DNA from: Ruminococcus sp.
Lineage (GTDB): Bacteria > Bacillota > Clostridia > Oscillospirales > Ruminococcaceae
Assembly (NCBI GenBank): GCA_017478965.1
Contig: JAFVCV010000034.1
Location: 1 to 32,900 of the forward strand
Direction: 5' to 3'
Length of the DNA: 32,900 nucleotides
Positions 14,380 to 23,278 of the stretch are shown here, in pieces (position 1 is the stretch's first letter; every line of letters begins with the position of its first letter). The position numbers and the translations under genes are program-made. The notes below the pieces were generated by a model. That model saw only the letters and a program-made list of their open reading frames with translations, did not search any database and had not been told where the DNA came from.

Positions 14380-15963
14380 TCAGAGTTCCACATAATCTAT
14401 CATTCCGTAGGTAGCTTCGCCGGTCTTGTTGGTCAGGTCCTTCAGGATAGATACGACAGAGGTATCAGCTTCGTCGGTCTTCCTGGCGATAGAGACCTTA
14501 TACTTAGGATAAACTGTACCTATCTCATCACCGATATCTGCGGGGATAAGCAGATTTCTCAGAGTAGTGTTGACCTTATCCTTGACCTCCTCCTCGCCGG
14601 GTCTGCCGTCGTTTGCGGAGAGCATCACTACGAACTCATCGGAGCCGGTGCGGTAGATCTCGCTGTCGGGGAACTGTTCTTTAAGGATATCCACCGTGCG
14701 CACGAGCAGAGTATCGCCGGCGTCGTTGCCGTACTGGACGTTGATGTCGCTGAAATTAGCGATATTGAACATCATGAAGTAGCAGGGGTTTTTCTTGCTG
14801 ATATCGACCTTATCTATCTCCATGGCAAAGCAGATACGGTTCTTTGCGTTGGTGAGAACGTCGTTGAACATTGCGGCGTTCAGAGACTTCTTGGTCTGGT
14901 TGTTCTTTGCTATGGTGGATATCAGTTTCTGATTGATCCTTTCCTGTTTCTTGCTTATGAAGTAGAACACGATAGTTACGCCGACGATGATGGCACCGAA
15001 GATACCCAGATAGATCCTCATGGTCCTTGTCAGGGCGAATACCTCGCTCTTCAGATCGTCTATCATAACTATCCACCCATGGCTGGGCATATAGGTATAG
15101 CTGGAAACGTACTTCTTCCCGCCGTCCTTATACTCGAACTCACCGGTGACTGCCTTATCTGTGCCTTTGAACTTCTTGCAGAGATCCAGGATCTCGGGGT
15201 TGGTGGCCTCGATGTCGATATTGTCTGCATTCTTGTTGAATATGTACTTATTGTTGCTTACGTTTACCATGCTGTAGAAGCTGTTCTCGATACCACGGAC
15301 AGGGATATTGTCCAGGGTCTGCACCAGGCCGCTGGTGAATATGCCAAGGCCTGCAAGCCCCACAGGTTCGCCCTTGCTGTCATAGATGGCGATATACATG
15401 GAGATACACTGTTTCTGAGATGCAGGCGAGATTATGATGCCTGCGTCGTAAAGACCTCTGTCGCCGCCTACCATAGCATTTTGCAGCTCCTTTAGTCTGT
15501 CAGGGTCAGACCTGGTGGTGATGCCCACAACATCAGGATTGGAGTGGGTCAGAACGAAGGTCTTCCAGGTACCTACCCACAGGCCCTCCAGGTTATCTAT
15601 CTCCTTGCTGAACTGCTCGGTATACTCCTGAGCGACCTGCTGGAGCTGTACTGCTTTCTGGTCAGGACTGGCGGAGGTCAGTGTCTCCTGTAGGTCCATG
15701 GTGTTCTCATACTCCAGAAGGTCCTTTATCTGGGCGGCCTTGCTGAAAGCCCTCAGCGTCTTCTCAGCGTCCTCGATATAGCTGTCTATTATGTGGGCTC
15801 TTTCGTCTGTGATAGCGCCCATATGGTCTACAGCATTGTCTCTGGTCTTTGAGCTGACCGTCTTGGTAATGAACAGGGACAGCCCAAGCATTATTATAAG
15901 CTGGATTATGATGACCCGGTTAAGGGTCGAAAAACTTCTTTTTGATTCTTTCTTCTTACTCAT
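14380..15963 (-). CDS. Membrane-bound diguanylate cyclase with extracellular Cache sensor
   Basis: A 527-residue protein. Transmembrane helices at about residues 17-36 and 314-336 enclose a ~275-residue extracytoplasmic domain. That domain has dCache features, such as the long first helix, YDAGIIISPASQKQCISMY and GEPVGLAGLGI. The cytoplasmic end is a GGDEF domain with the active-site loop GSDEF (440-444) after RT; the second Gly is Ser, while the catalytic D-E pair remains, so activity is plausible. It would make c-di-GMP in response to an external small molecule. The start ATG 15963 follows AGAGGG. The deaminase-fold gene lies 62 bp upstream on the same strand, so they may be cotranscribed. 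Confidence 0.9.
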   Translation of the reverse strand: MSKKKESKRSFSTLNRVIIIQLIIMLGLSLFITKTVSSKTRDNAVDHMGAITDERAHIIDSYIEDAEKTLRAFSKAAQIKDLLEYENTMDLQETLTSASPDQKAVQLQQVAQEYTEQFSKEIDNLEGLWVGTWKTFVLTHSNPDVVGITTRSDPDRLKELQNAMVGGDRGLYDAGIIISPASQKQCISMYIAIYDSKGEPVGLAGLGIFTSGLVQTLDNIPVRGIENSFYSMVNVSNNKYIFNKNADNIDIEATNPEILDLCKKFKGTDKAVTGEFEYKDGGKKYVSSYTYMPSHGWIVMIDDLKSEVFALTRTMRIYLGIFGAIIVGVTIVFYFISKKQERINQKLISTIAKNNQTKKSLNAAMFNDVLTNAKNRICFAMEIDKVDISKKNPCYFMMFNIANFSDINVQYGNDAGDTLLVRTVDILKEQFPDSEIYRTGSDEFVVMLSANDGRPGEEEVKDKVNTTLRNLLIPADIGDEIGTVYPKYKVSIARKTDEADTSVVSILKDLTNKTGEATYGMIDYVEL

Positions 15964-16025
15964 AGATATTTCCCTCTTTATTTCCGGTCCTTCGCTGCCT
16001 GCCGCAGTGAAGGCCGATTATTTTG

Positions 16026-16715
16026 TCAGAACAGGCCGAATCTTTTTTTCTTCTTGGGGGCGCTCAGCTCCTCCAGGAATTCTTCGTCGTCATCGTCATC
16101 TTCGATAGCCACGTTCATTATATCGCTCACCCTGTCCTTCAGCAGATCTCCTTTGGCTTTATTGCCCGTATACTGCGATTTGGTATACTCACTGGTCCTT
16201 ACTGAGGTCTGTTTGGTGAACTGGGCCGGAAGGCCCTGTCCCATATTCCCAACGGGTGCGCCCTGCTGTATGTTGCCCTGCTGTATGTTTCCCACCGGTA
16301 TGCCCTGCATGGGTGCGCCGGGATATCCGCCCTGTCCGTATCTAGCAGCCTCTGTTATCCTGAGCATCCGGTCCGGCATTGCTACCGTGGCATTGGAATT
16401 CTCCGGGGCACATGAGGTGATAAAGCTTACGCATCCGCTGCAAGGGAGCACTGCCAAGCGGGTAACAGCGTTTATGACTATGAGGGTATCCACCAGGACC
16501 TCTCCCATATTTCGCATATTCCGCATAGCGTCTACCTCTGCATGGACATTAACGGGAGCGCCGCCGGCCATCTCCATATGGCTGACGCCGTTATACAGCC
16601 TTCCGCCCCGGGACACTATCACACAGACTGTGGTGTCCGATGTGGGCTGAACGCCGCTGAGGGTCATTCTATTTGCCACATCTACTGCGGCATTGTAAAT
16701 TACCTCAAATGTCAT
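16026..16715 (-). CDS. Cytidine-deaminase-fold protein with low-complexity C-terminal tail
   Basis: A 229-residue protein. Residues 1-125 carry the zinc motifs of the cytidine deaminase superfamily: HAEVDA (His58, Glu60 as proton shuttle) and PCSGC (Cys92, Cys95). The nucleoside deaminase (CDD) form is usually PCGxCRQ, so the substrate pocket may differ. Residues 126-165 are Gly/Gln/Pro-rich with a repeated GNIQQ unit. The C-terminal ~45 residues run from a basic helix to an acidic stretch (EDDDDDEEF) and a basic end KKKKRFGLF. Such a tail is not part of ordinary cytidine deaminases and suggests a scaffold or interaction role. The start ATG 16715 is preceded by AAAGGTGG at slightly long spacing. 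Confidence 0.75.
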   Translation of the reverse strand: MTFEVIYNAAVDVANRMTLSGVQPTSDTTVCVIVSRGGRLYNGVSHMEMAGGAPVNVHAEVDAMRNMRNMGEVLVDTLIVINAVTRLAVLPCSGCVSFITSCAPENSNATVAMPDRMLRITEAARYGQGGYPGAPMQGIPVGNIQQGNIQQGAPVGNMGQGLPAQFTKQTSVRTSEYTKSQYTGNKAKGDLLKDRVSDIMNVAIEDDDDDEEFLEELSAPKKKKRFGLF

Positions 16716-16784
16716 GTATCAAAAACCACCTTTCATAAGTATCCTCAGACACATCAGAAAAATGCGCCCGAGCTACCGTTGTTT

Positions 16785-16813
16785 ATTGTATACCTATCTC
16801 CATCAAAAGTCAA
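16785..16813 (-). promoter_or_regulatory. Promoter of the deaminase-fold/GGDEF transcript
   Basis: On the minus strand TTGACT (16813-16808) and TACAAT (16790-16785) have a 17-bp spacer. The leader would be about 63 nt. Confidence 0.65.
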
Positions 16814-17134
16814 TAATTTTTCTCAAAAAAACAGTTTATACAATTAGATTTTCGGTAGTTCATATAGATTTAATATTTTTATCTTGTGCATTTTTAACAA
16901 AATACAATATTAATTTTATGATATTTATACTAAATTTGTGATATTACGAATGAACTAGGCAAATATAATTGTTAAAAATATATATTAACGGCCGGTTAAT
17001 CAAAAATAAAACTAGCACTATATACTAGTCGATATGTTTAGTTAAATCTGAAAAATAATCTTTTCCTGATTAATAATAAAACGATTACAATATGTAATTA
17101 ATTATATCTTATTAATCATCAATTCATAAAGAAA
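16814..17134. other. Very AT-rich intergenic stretch without a gene
   Basis: No credible coding frame is seen. It contains short palindromes, TTAAC-GGCCG-GTTAA at 16985-16999 and ACTAG/CTAGT at 17011-17015 and 17025-17029, and several ATTAAT-type motifs. It may be a regulatory or curved-DNA region upstream of the deaminase-fold gene. No repeat family or origin-like box cluster was recognised. Confidence 0.5.
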
Positions 17135-17166
17135 GGGCCAGCGCCTTTGTTTTCAAGGGCTGGCCC
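17135..17166 (-). terminator. Terminator of the rnr-ABC operon
   Basis: GGGCCAGC (17135-17142) pairs with GCTGGCCC (17159-17166), with further CCTT/AAGG pairing inside after one bulged base. On the minus strand it is followed by TTTCTTTAT. It is about 120 nt downstream of the last ABC stop codon. Confidence 0.75.
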
Positions 17167-17191
17167 GGGTGCGTATTTAATATTATTATAT

Positions 17192-17267
17192 AAAAGCTGA
17201 ACTTCTGAACTCAGCTGCATGACCGATAGTGCGGGCATTTCTGGGACAGGTCATGCCGACAGCTTTT
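17192..17267 (-). repeat. Nested inverted repeats in the 3' untranslated region of the ABC operon
   Basis: The outer arms AAAAGCTG (17192-17199) and CAGCTTTT (17260-17267) enclose the inner arms GCATGACC (17217-17224) and GGTCATGC (17249-17256). All are perfect. The element lies between the last stop codon (17288) and the GC-rich terminator. On the minus strand the outer stem ends in CAGCTTTTATAT and could itself stop transcription. Confidence 0.6.
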
Positions 17268-17287
17268 CTTGTCTGTTTAAAATATTT

Positions 17288-19120
17288 TTACGTTGCGCTG
17301 CCTGCGAACTGGGTGCGGTAAAGCTCGTAATACCTGCCTTTTTTTGCCAGAAGGCTCTCATGGCTGCCGCTCTCGGCTACCTTTCCTCCGTCGATGACCA
17401 CTATGACGTCAGCATCCCTGATAGTGGAAAGACGGTGGGCTATGATAAGGGAGGTCCTGTTCTTCATCAGGCTCACCATTGCGGACTGAATGTGCATCTC
17501 TGTCCTGGTATCTACGCTGGAGGTCGCCTCGTCGAGGATAAGTATTTTCGGGTCTGCAAGGACCGCTCTTGCTATGCTCAGCAGCTGGCGCTGGCCCTGT
17601 GAAAGATTAGAGCCGCCCTCACTGAGCACGGTCTGATAGCCCTCAGGCAGGCGCTCGATGAACTCGTCGGCATTGGCAAGCGCTGCGGCTTTTTTTATGT
17701 CCTCCGGTGCGGCGTCTGCACGGCCGTATCGGATATTGTTCTCGATGGTGTCCTTGAACAGGACAGTGTCCTGCAAAACTATGGCTATGGAGCTTCTCAG
17801 CTTATCCATGGGGATATCGCAGATATCTGTCCCGTCAATAGTTATCCTGCCGCTGTCGATGGGGTAGAACCTGGTCAGCAGGTTGACCACGGTGGTCTTG
17901 CCGGAACCGGTGGCGCCCACTATGGCTATCTTCTGCCCAGCCTTAACGCTCAGCTCAAGACCCCTCAGGACAGGTTTCTGAGGGACGTAGGAGAAATCTA
18001 TATCCTCAAATAGGATATCCCCCCGGACCTTTTCCACCGCAAAGTCCGCAGTGCCCTTATCCTCCTCCCTGTCGGCCTCCATAACGTCAAAGATACGCTC
18101 TGCACCGGCGATGGCGGTCTGGATATTGGCATACTGATTGGCTATCTCGTTGATAGGACGTGAGAACTGCTTTGAGTAGAGTATGAAGGCCTGGATAGTG
18201 CCTATGGTGATAACGTTCCTTATGGCCAGCCAGCCTCCGAAAGCGGCTATGAGGATAAAGCCGATATTGGAGATGATGTTCATGCAGGGACCCATGACGC
18301 CGCCGAAGATCTGTGCCTTGATGCCGGTCTTTTTCAGGTCGTCAGACATTTTCCTGAAATCCTCCACCGCATCATGCTCCTTGCCGTAAGCCACCACGGT
18401 CCTGTAGCCCGTGACCATTTCCTCAACGTGGCCGTTGAGCCGGCCTAAGAGTATCTGCTGTTCAACGAAATACTTTTTCATATACTTGGTCAGAAAACCG
18501 GAGACGAACACTGTCAGGAAGATAGTGGAAAGCGAGATGAGAGTCAGCAGGGGAGAGTAGACCAGCATTATGACCAGGGAGCCGATGACGGTCAGCACCC
18601 CTGAGATCAGCGAACCTATGGACTGTGAGATGGTGGTGGAGATATTTTCCACATCATTTGTCATACGGCTCATGATATCGCCGTGGTTATGGTTATCCAG
18701 ATACTTTATCGGCAGCCTTACCAGGCTCTCGAAAAGGTCCTGTCGCATTATCCTTACGGTGCTCTGAGAGAGCTTTGCCGATAAAATGGCCTGCATATAT
18801 GTGAAAACTGAGGACAGCACATAGACAACAGCTAAAACTATCAGTGCCTTTCCCATGCCGCCGAAGTCCACATTCACGCCGTTTTCGTCGATCCGGATAA
18901 AGTCTATGGCTTTCTGCTGGACCAGAGGGGCTGCAAGGCCAAGGAGGGTTATGGTTATCATAATGCCTAAAAGTCCGAAGAACAGGTATTTGCTGCGTCC
19001 TATGTAAATGATGAGCTTTTTCAGGGTATTCCTAGCGTCCTTAGGGCGCTCGGCATTTATCCTGCCGGCGTTGGGGCCGCCGGGGCCACGCTTTTCGTTA
19101 GGGTTGAAAGATGGGGGCAT
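17288..19120 (-). CDS. Heterodimeric ABC exporter, subunit with consensus catalytic site
   Basis: A 610-residue half-transporter. A Gly/Pro/Arg/Asn-rich N-terminal extension (about 30 residues) precedes six predicted transmembrane helices (about residues 45-335). The ATPase domain has Walker A GATGSGKTT, Walker B ILILDEATS with the catalytic Glu, H-loop IAHRL, and a non-canonical signature LSQGQ instead of LSGGQ. This matches the consensus-Walker partner of heterodimeric exporters such as BmrCD, LmrCD and TM287/288, whose signature contributes to the degenerate site. ATG 19120 overlaps the upstream ABC stop (TAATG) and follows CAGGAGG. It probably exports lipids, drugs or peptides; the substrate is unknown. 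Confidence 0.93.
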   Translation of the reverse strand: MPPSFNPNEKRGPGGPNAGRINAERPKDARNTLKKLIIYIGRSKYLFFGLLGIMITITLLGLAAPLVQQKAIDFIRIDENGVNVDFGGMGKALIVLAVVYVLSSVFTYMQAILSAKLSQSTVRIMRQDLFESLVRLPIKYLDNHNHGDIMSRMTNDVENISTTISQSIGSLISGVLTVIGSLVIMLVYSPLLTLISLSTIFLTVFVSGFLTKYMKKYFVEQQILLGRLNGHVEEMVTGYRTVVAYGKEHDAVEDFRKMSDDLKKTGIKAQIFGGVMGPCMNIISNIGFILIAAFGGWLAIRNVITIGTIQAFILYSKQFSRPINEIANQYANIQTAIAGAERIFDVMEADREEDKGTADFAVEKVRGDILFEDIDFSYVPQKPVLRGLELSVKAGQKIAIVGATGSGKTTVVNLLTRFYPIDSGRITIDGTDICDIPMDKLRSSIAIVLQDTVLFKDTIENNIRYGRADAAPEDIKKAAALANADEFIERLPEGYQTVLSEGGSNLSQGQRQLLSIARAVLADPKILILDEATSSVDTRTEMHIQSAMVSLMKNRTSLIIAHRLSTIRDADVIVVIDGGKVAESGSHESLLAKKGRYYELYRTQFAGSAT

Positions 19121-20859
19121 TACAGTTCACCTCCTGCGCTGTCGGTGCTCCTGACCTGAGAATCGTAGATATCCTTATAGACCTCACAGGTCTTTAAAAG
19201 GTTTTCGTGTGTATCGCAGCCAACCAGACGGCCGTGGTCAAGAACGGCGATACGGTCGCAGTCCTTCACGCTGGCGATACGCTGGGCGATGGTGATGAGA
19301 GTGGTGCCGGAAAGCTTTTCACGCAGGCCCTTTCTGAGCCTGGCCTCTGTACCCAGATCGAGGGCTGAGGTAGAGTCGTCGAAGATGATGATCTCGGGCT
19401 TTTTCAGCACTGCACGGGAAATGGAAAGGCGCTGTTTCTGTCCGCCGGAAAGAGATGCGCCCTTTTCAGCGATAATGCTTTTATAGCCGTCAGGCATACG
19501 TGAAACGAACTCGTCAGCCTGGGCAGTAACTGCGGCGCTGACCACTTCTTCATGGGCGGCGTCCTTGTCGCCCCATTTTATATTGTCTTCCACCGTACCG
19601 GAGAAAAGCTCGCTTTTTTGCAGCACTATACCTATGCGCTCCCTCAGCTCCTCAGTGCTCAGATCCCGCACGTTGACTCCGTCCACCAGGACCTCGCCCT
19701 CCGTAGGGTCATAGAACCTCGGTATAAGGTTCACTAACGAGGACTTGCCGGAGCCGGTGGCCCCGAGAACGGCAATGTTCTCGCCCTTTCCGATGTCGAG
19801 AGAAAGTCCGCTGATGACTGGCCTGCCGGCAGAATCGGGATAGCTGAAAGAAACGTTCCTGAAGCTGACGGTGCCCTGCTGCTTTCCGTCAAAGCCGGCC
19901 GTTCCGCTTACCACTGCCGGCTCGGTCCCAAGGACCTCGTTTATCCTTTCCACCGACGCCATGGCCCTGGATACGGTCTGGAACATCATGGACATCATCA
20001 TTACCCCGAAGAATATCCTTGTCAGGTAGGTAATGGCGGCCATTATCTCGCCTATCTGTATTTCCGCCGCCTGAGCCTGAAGTCCGCCGATGAAGATGAC
20101 GGCCACCACCGAGAAGTTCATGACGATGCTCAGCACCGGCTGGAGGGACGCCATCAGGTTGGCTACCTTTAAATTGGACTCCATCAGGCTGACATTAGCC
20201 TTTGTGAAACGCTCGGTCTCATGGTCTTCCCTTACATAGGCCTTAACGACCCTTGCACCTGTGACGTTCTCCTGGACCACGGAATTCACATCGTCCAGCC
20301 TTTTTGCCACCTGCGCAAAGTACGGTCCGGCCTTTCTCAGCACGGATACCATGACGATGATCTCGATGGGCAGCGCCGCCACCAGTACCAGGCCGAAATG
20401 CAGATCCATGGTCAGCATCATCAGTATGCCGCCTATGAACATGAGACTGTCTCTGATGAGCATTCTCATGCAGAAGTCGACCACCTGCTGGATAGCGGTG
20501 ATGTCGGTAGTCAGTCTGGTGACCAGGGAGCCGGTGGTGAATTTGTCGGTCTGCTGGAAGGAAAGTCCCATGACTTTCTCGAAAACGTCCACCCTCAGGT
20601 CCCTGGCAAAGCTCTGTGAAGCCACGCCGCTGAATCCTGAGGCCGCTATGCCGCAGGCACCGCCGGCGATGAGCAGCAAAAGCATTTTTATGCCTGTGCT
20701 GATTATCAGGTCCATGTCCTGCCCTAAAACGCCGTCGTCTACTATGATGCTCATGAGCTTAGGCTGGAAAAGGTCCATCATGACCTCTCCGACCATACAC
20801 AGCGGCGCCAGCAGTGCGAACAGCATATACGGTTTGAGATATCTGAATATTTTTAACAA
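19120..20859 (-). CDS. Heterodimeric ABC exporter, subunit with degenerate catalytic site
   Basis: A 579-residue half-transporter with six membrane helices (about residues 13-300). The ATPase domain has Walker A GATGSGKSS and a canonical signature LSGGQKQR. Walker B reads IIIFDDSTS, so Asp replaces the catalytic Glu, and the H-loop region is IAQRI, with Gln in place of the switch His. Both changes mark the degenerate half of a heterodimeric exporter. The start is TTG 20859, placed 7 nt after AGGAGG; no better start is present. The 21-bp gap after rnr suggests transcription from the same operon. Confidence 0.93.
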   Translation of the reverse strand: MLKIFRYLKPYMLFALLAPLCMVGEVMMDLFQPKLMSIIVDDGVLGQDMDLIISTGIKMLLLLIAGGACGIAASGFSGVASQSFARDLRVDVFEKVMGLSFQQTDKFTTGSLVTRLTTDITAIQQVVDFCMRMLIRDSLMFIGGILMMLTMDLHFGLVLVAALPIEIIVMVSVLRKAGPYFAQVAKRLDDVNSVVQENVTGARVVKAYVREDHETERFTKANVSLMESNLKVANLMASLQPVLSIVMNFSVVAVIFIGGLQAQAAEIQIGEIMAAITYLTRIFFGVMMMSMMFQTVSRAMASVERINEVLGTEPAVVSGTAGFDGKQQGTVSFRNVSFSYPDSAGRPVISGLSLDIGKGENIAVLGATGSGKSSLVNLIPRFYDPTEGEVLVDGVNVRDLSTEELRERIGIVLQKSELFSGTVEDNIKWGDKDAAHEEVVSAAVTAQADEFVSRMPDGYKSIIAEKGASLSGGQKQRLSISRAVLKKPEIIIFDDSTSALDLGTEARLRKGLREKLSGTTLITIAQRIASVKDCDRIAVLDHGRLVGCDTHENLLKTCEVYKDIYDSQVRSTDSAGGEL

Positions 20860-20880
20860 CCTTATACCTCCTTGTCTATC

Positions 20881-23004
20881 TCACAGTCCGTCGTAAAGCC
20901 CTTTTTCAGCCGGGGCAAGGTCTATCTTTCCGGAATTGACATTGGCGTTGACGATCTTCGCCTTTATCTTCTGACCCACTCGGTACTCTGCACCGGTAGA
21001 GAAGTTTTTCAGCTTCATCAGCCCGTCGCATTCATAGTAGCCTTCCCCGAGCTCATCGACGTGCATAAGTCCCTCACAGGTATTGTCAAGCTCCACGAAG
21101 ATGCCGAAATCCGTCACCGAAGTTATGACTCCCTCGTAGACCTCGCCTACCTTGCCAAGCATATATTCCGCTTTATAGCAGTCCTCACAGCTGCGCTCGG
21201 TCTGCATTGCCTTCAGTTCGCAGGCAGTGGACTGGTCGGCGGAGGCGTAGACGAATTTATTGAACCTGCTGCGGCACTCCTCGGCGCTCAGGCCCTCTAA
21301 GAATGCGGACATTATCCGGTGTATGGAAAGGTCAGGATAGCGCCTGATAGGGGAGGTGAAATGGGCGTAGTCCTCAAGGACCAGACCGTAATGTCCCACA
21401 GGCTCCGTGTCGTACTTGGCCTTGGACATACTTCTGAGCACCGCATAGTTTATGACCTTCTCGGCGTCTGTACCTTTGGAAAGTTCGATTATCTCAGCCA
21501 GGGCCTTGGGCTTAGGCTCGTCTCCCAGTACATAGGTGATGTTAAGCCCTGTCAGCAGCTCTTTAAGTCCCTGGATCTTTTCCGCAGAGGGCGGCTCGTG
21601 GACCCTGTAGACAAAGGGCAGTCCGTTCTCGGTCCCGAAACGTGCGGCGCACTCGTTGGCAGTCAGCATGAAGTCCTCTATCATCTCCTGGGCAAAGCCC
21701 CTGGTCCGCTGGACTACCCCTACGCACACATCGTTCTCATCAATGAGCAGAGCGCTCTCGGAAGTCTCTATCTGGGGAGCGCCCCTTTGCAGGCGCTTTG
21801 TTTTCAGTATCTCAGCCAGCTCCTTCATGATGGGCAGCTGATCTGCCACGTCCTTATACTTCTCTGCGTTCTCCCTGGAATTATAGCCCTCCAGCAGGTC
21901 GTTTATCTCGCTGTAAACGCCCTTGACTCTGGAGCGGATAACAGACTTGGCAAATCTGTATCCCAGGATATCACCGTTTTTATCCAGCTCGCACAGACAG
22001 CTGAACGCCAGTCTGTCCACCCCGGGATTAAGGGAACATATGCCGTTTGAAAGCTCCTTCGGCAGCATCGGTATGACCCTGTTTGCGTAGTAGACACTGG
22101 TGCCACGCCTGAAGGCCTCGTTGTCGAGGGCGGACTTTGGCTTCACATAGTGGGATACGTCTGCGATATGCACTCCCAGCCGATAGCCCTTTTCGGTCTT
22201 CTCAACACTTACCGCATCATCAATATCCTTGGTGTCGGCGCCGTCGATGGTAAATATAGGCATATCCCTCAGGTCCAGCCGCCCGACTGTGTCCTGCCTG
22301 TCTATCTCGGTACCCAGCATTCTGGCCTCATAGACGGCCTCGGCGGGGAACACCGGCGTCAAACCGTTGACCTCCACGATGCTCAGAGCGCAGACCGCCG
22401 CTTTCAGGGAACTTCCCAGACAGGAGACTATCTCGCACCTGTGCTCGCTGTGGCGTTCTCCTCTCTCCGTCAGCACCGCTATGGCCTTGTCTCCTTCGTG
22501 AAGCTCCAGCATAGCAGGGTTGTCAAATTCCAGGGCGTATTTCGAGATAACGTCCGGCACTATTTTCAGCCTGCCGAACTCGCATACTATCTCCCCGGTG
22601 AACTTTGAAAAATTCTCTTCGGCTATCTTTATGACCTCGCCCTCCGGCAGGTCCCCTCTGCTCTCGCAGAGCTTTACCAGCACTATATCCCCCGGCATGG
22701 CCCCCATGAGTCTTTTGCCGGGTATGAATATCTCTTCCCCTGTGTCAACGTTCTTCACAAAGCCGAAGCTCTTGTGTATCCGGCTGACCTCGCACCTCTT
22801 CAGCTTTGCCAGCTCCACCAGGGTAAAGCCGTATTTCCCCTCGACTATCTCTCCCTTGGCCTTCATCTTGTCCACGGTCCTGGCGAATTTCCTGAAATCG
22901 AAATTTCCCTTGCGGAAGGCCTTTACAAGCTCGTCAAAGCTCACAGGCTTTTTGCCGGAGGCTTTTAGCTTGTTATATATCATCTTTCGGTAATCTGTCT
23001 TCAT
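20881..23004 (-). CDS. rnr: Ribonuclease R (3'-5' exoribonuclease)
   Basis: A 707-residue RNase II/R family enzyme, which degrades structured RNA in the 3'-5' direction with Mg2+. Order: N-terminal winged-helix-like segment (about 1-65), two cold-shock/OB domains (about 70-210), RNB catalytic domain (about 240-570) and C-terminal S1 domain (about 622-700, GEVYEGVITSVTDFGIFVEL). The RNB metal site is visible in TIDGADTKDIDDA with Asp254, Asp260, Asp262 and Asp263. The start ATG 23004 follows AGGAGG. Upstream lie a small membrane protein gene and a GNAT gene, then secG; a secG-rnr neighbourhood is common in Firmicutes. Confidence 0.96.
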   Translation of the reverse strand: MKTDYRKMIYNKLKASGKKPVSFDELVKAFRKGNFDFRKFARTVDKMKAKGEIVEGKYGFTLVELAKLKRCEVSRIHKSFGFVKNVDTGEEIFIPGKRLMGAMPGDIVLVKLCESRGDLPEGEVIKIAEENFSKFTGEIVCEFGRLKIVPDVISKYALEFDNPAMLELHEGDKAIAVLTERGERHSEHRCEIVSCLGSSLKAAVCALSIVEVNGLTPVFPAEAVYEARMLGTEIDRQDTVGRLDLRDMPIFTIDGADTKDIDDAVSVEKTEKGYRLGVHIADVSHYVKPKSALDNEAFRRGTSVYYANRVIPMLPKELSNGICSLNPGVDRLAFSCLCELDKNGDILGYRFAKSVIRSRVKGVYSEINDLLEGYNSRENAEKYKDVADQLPIMKELAEILKTKRLQRGAPQIETSESALLIDENDVCVGVVQRTRGFAQEMIEDFMLTANECAARFGTENGLPFVYRVHEPPSAEKIQGLKELLTGLNITYVLGDEPKPKALAEIIELSKGTDAEKVINYAVLRSMSKAKYDTEPVGHYGLVLEDYAHFTSPIRRYPDLSIHRIMSAFLEGLSAEECRSRFNKFVYASADQSTACELKAMQTERSCEDCYKAEYMLGKVGEVYEGVITSVTDFGIFVELDNTCEGLMHVDELGEGYYECDGLMKLKNFSTGAEYRVGQKIKAKIVNANVNSGKIDLAPAEKGLYDGL

Positions 23005-23277
23005 TTATTCCTCCTTATCAGGACCGAAGCTGCGGCGGTCCTTCTCCCGCTGTCTTTTCACCAGCCTGTGCAGCAGCACTCTTGCTGCGACAAGAATGAT
23101 TATCATAACGGCACAAATGGCTCCCTCCAGCACCAGCGAGGTATACCAGGGGGTGGCGTTTATCTTCATTATCCAGGCGTAGAACCTGTGCTCATGGACG
23201 GCCCCGATGAAAAGTCCCGCAAACAGTCCGGCCATAAGACCTATGAGTATATCTATAAAATGCGCCAGTTTTATCAT
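23005..23277 (-). CDS. Small two-helix membrane protein, function unknown
   Basis: A 90-residue protein with two hydrophobic helices (about residues 6-26 and 46-67) and a basic, charged C-terminus. ATG 23277 is chosen because GAGGAG lies 8 nt upstream; an in-frame GTG at 23286 overlaps that site. It starts one base after the GNAT stop and its stop codon abuts the rnr start, so it is firmly inside the operon. No family was recognised. Confidence 0.8.
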   Translation of the reverse strand: MIKLAHFIDILIGLMAGLFAGLFIGAVHEHRFYAWIMKINATPWYTSLVLEGAICAVMIIILVAARVLLHRLVKRQREKDRRSFGPDKEE

Positions 23278-23278
23278 T

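Noticed and set aside
15989-16013. Terminator between the deaminase-fold and GGDEF genes
   Set aside because: CCTTCGCTGC/GCAGTGAAGG forms a stem, but on the coding (minus) strand it has a mismatch and no T tract follows, so cotranscription remains likely.
16814-17134. Replication origin or CRISPR-like region in the AT-rich stretch
   Set aside because: There are no clustered DnaA boxes, no regularly spaced repeats and no replication or cas genes nearby.
21319-22050. Long antisense frame opposite rnr (243 codons, plus strand)
   Set aside because: It is a shadow of the RNase R gene; composition is low-likelihood protein and there is no promoter.
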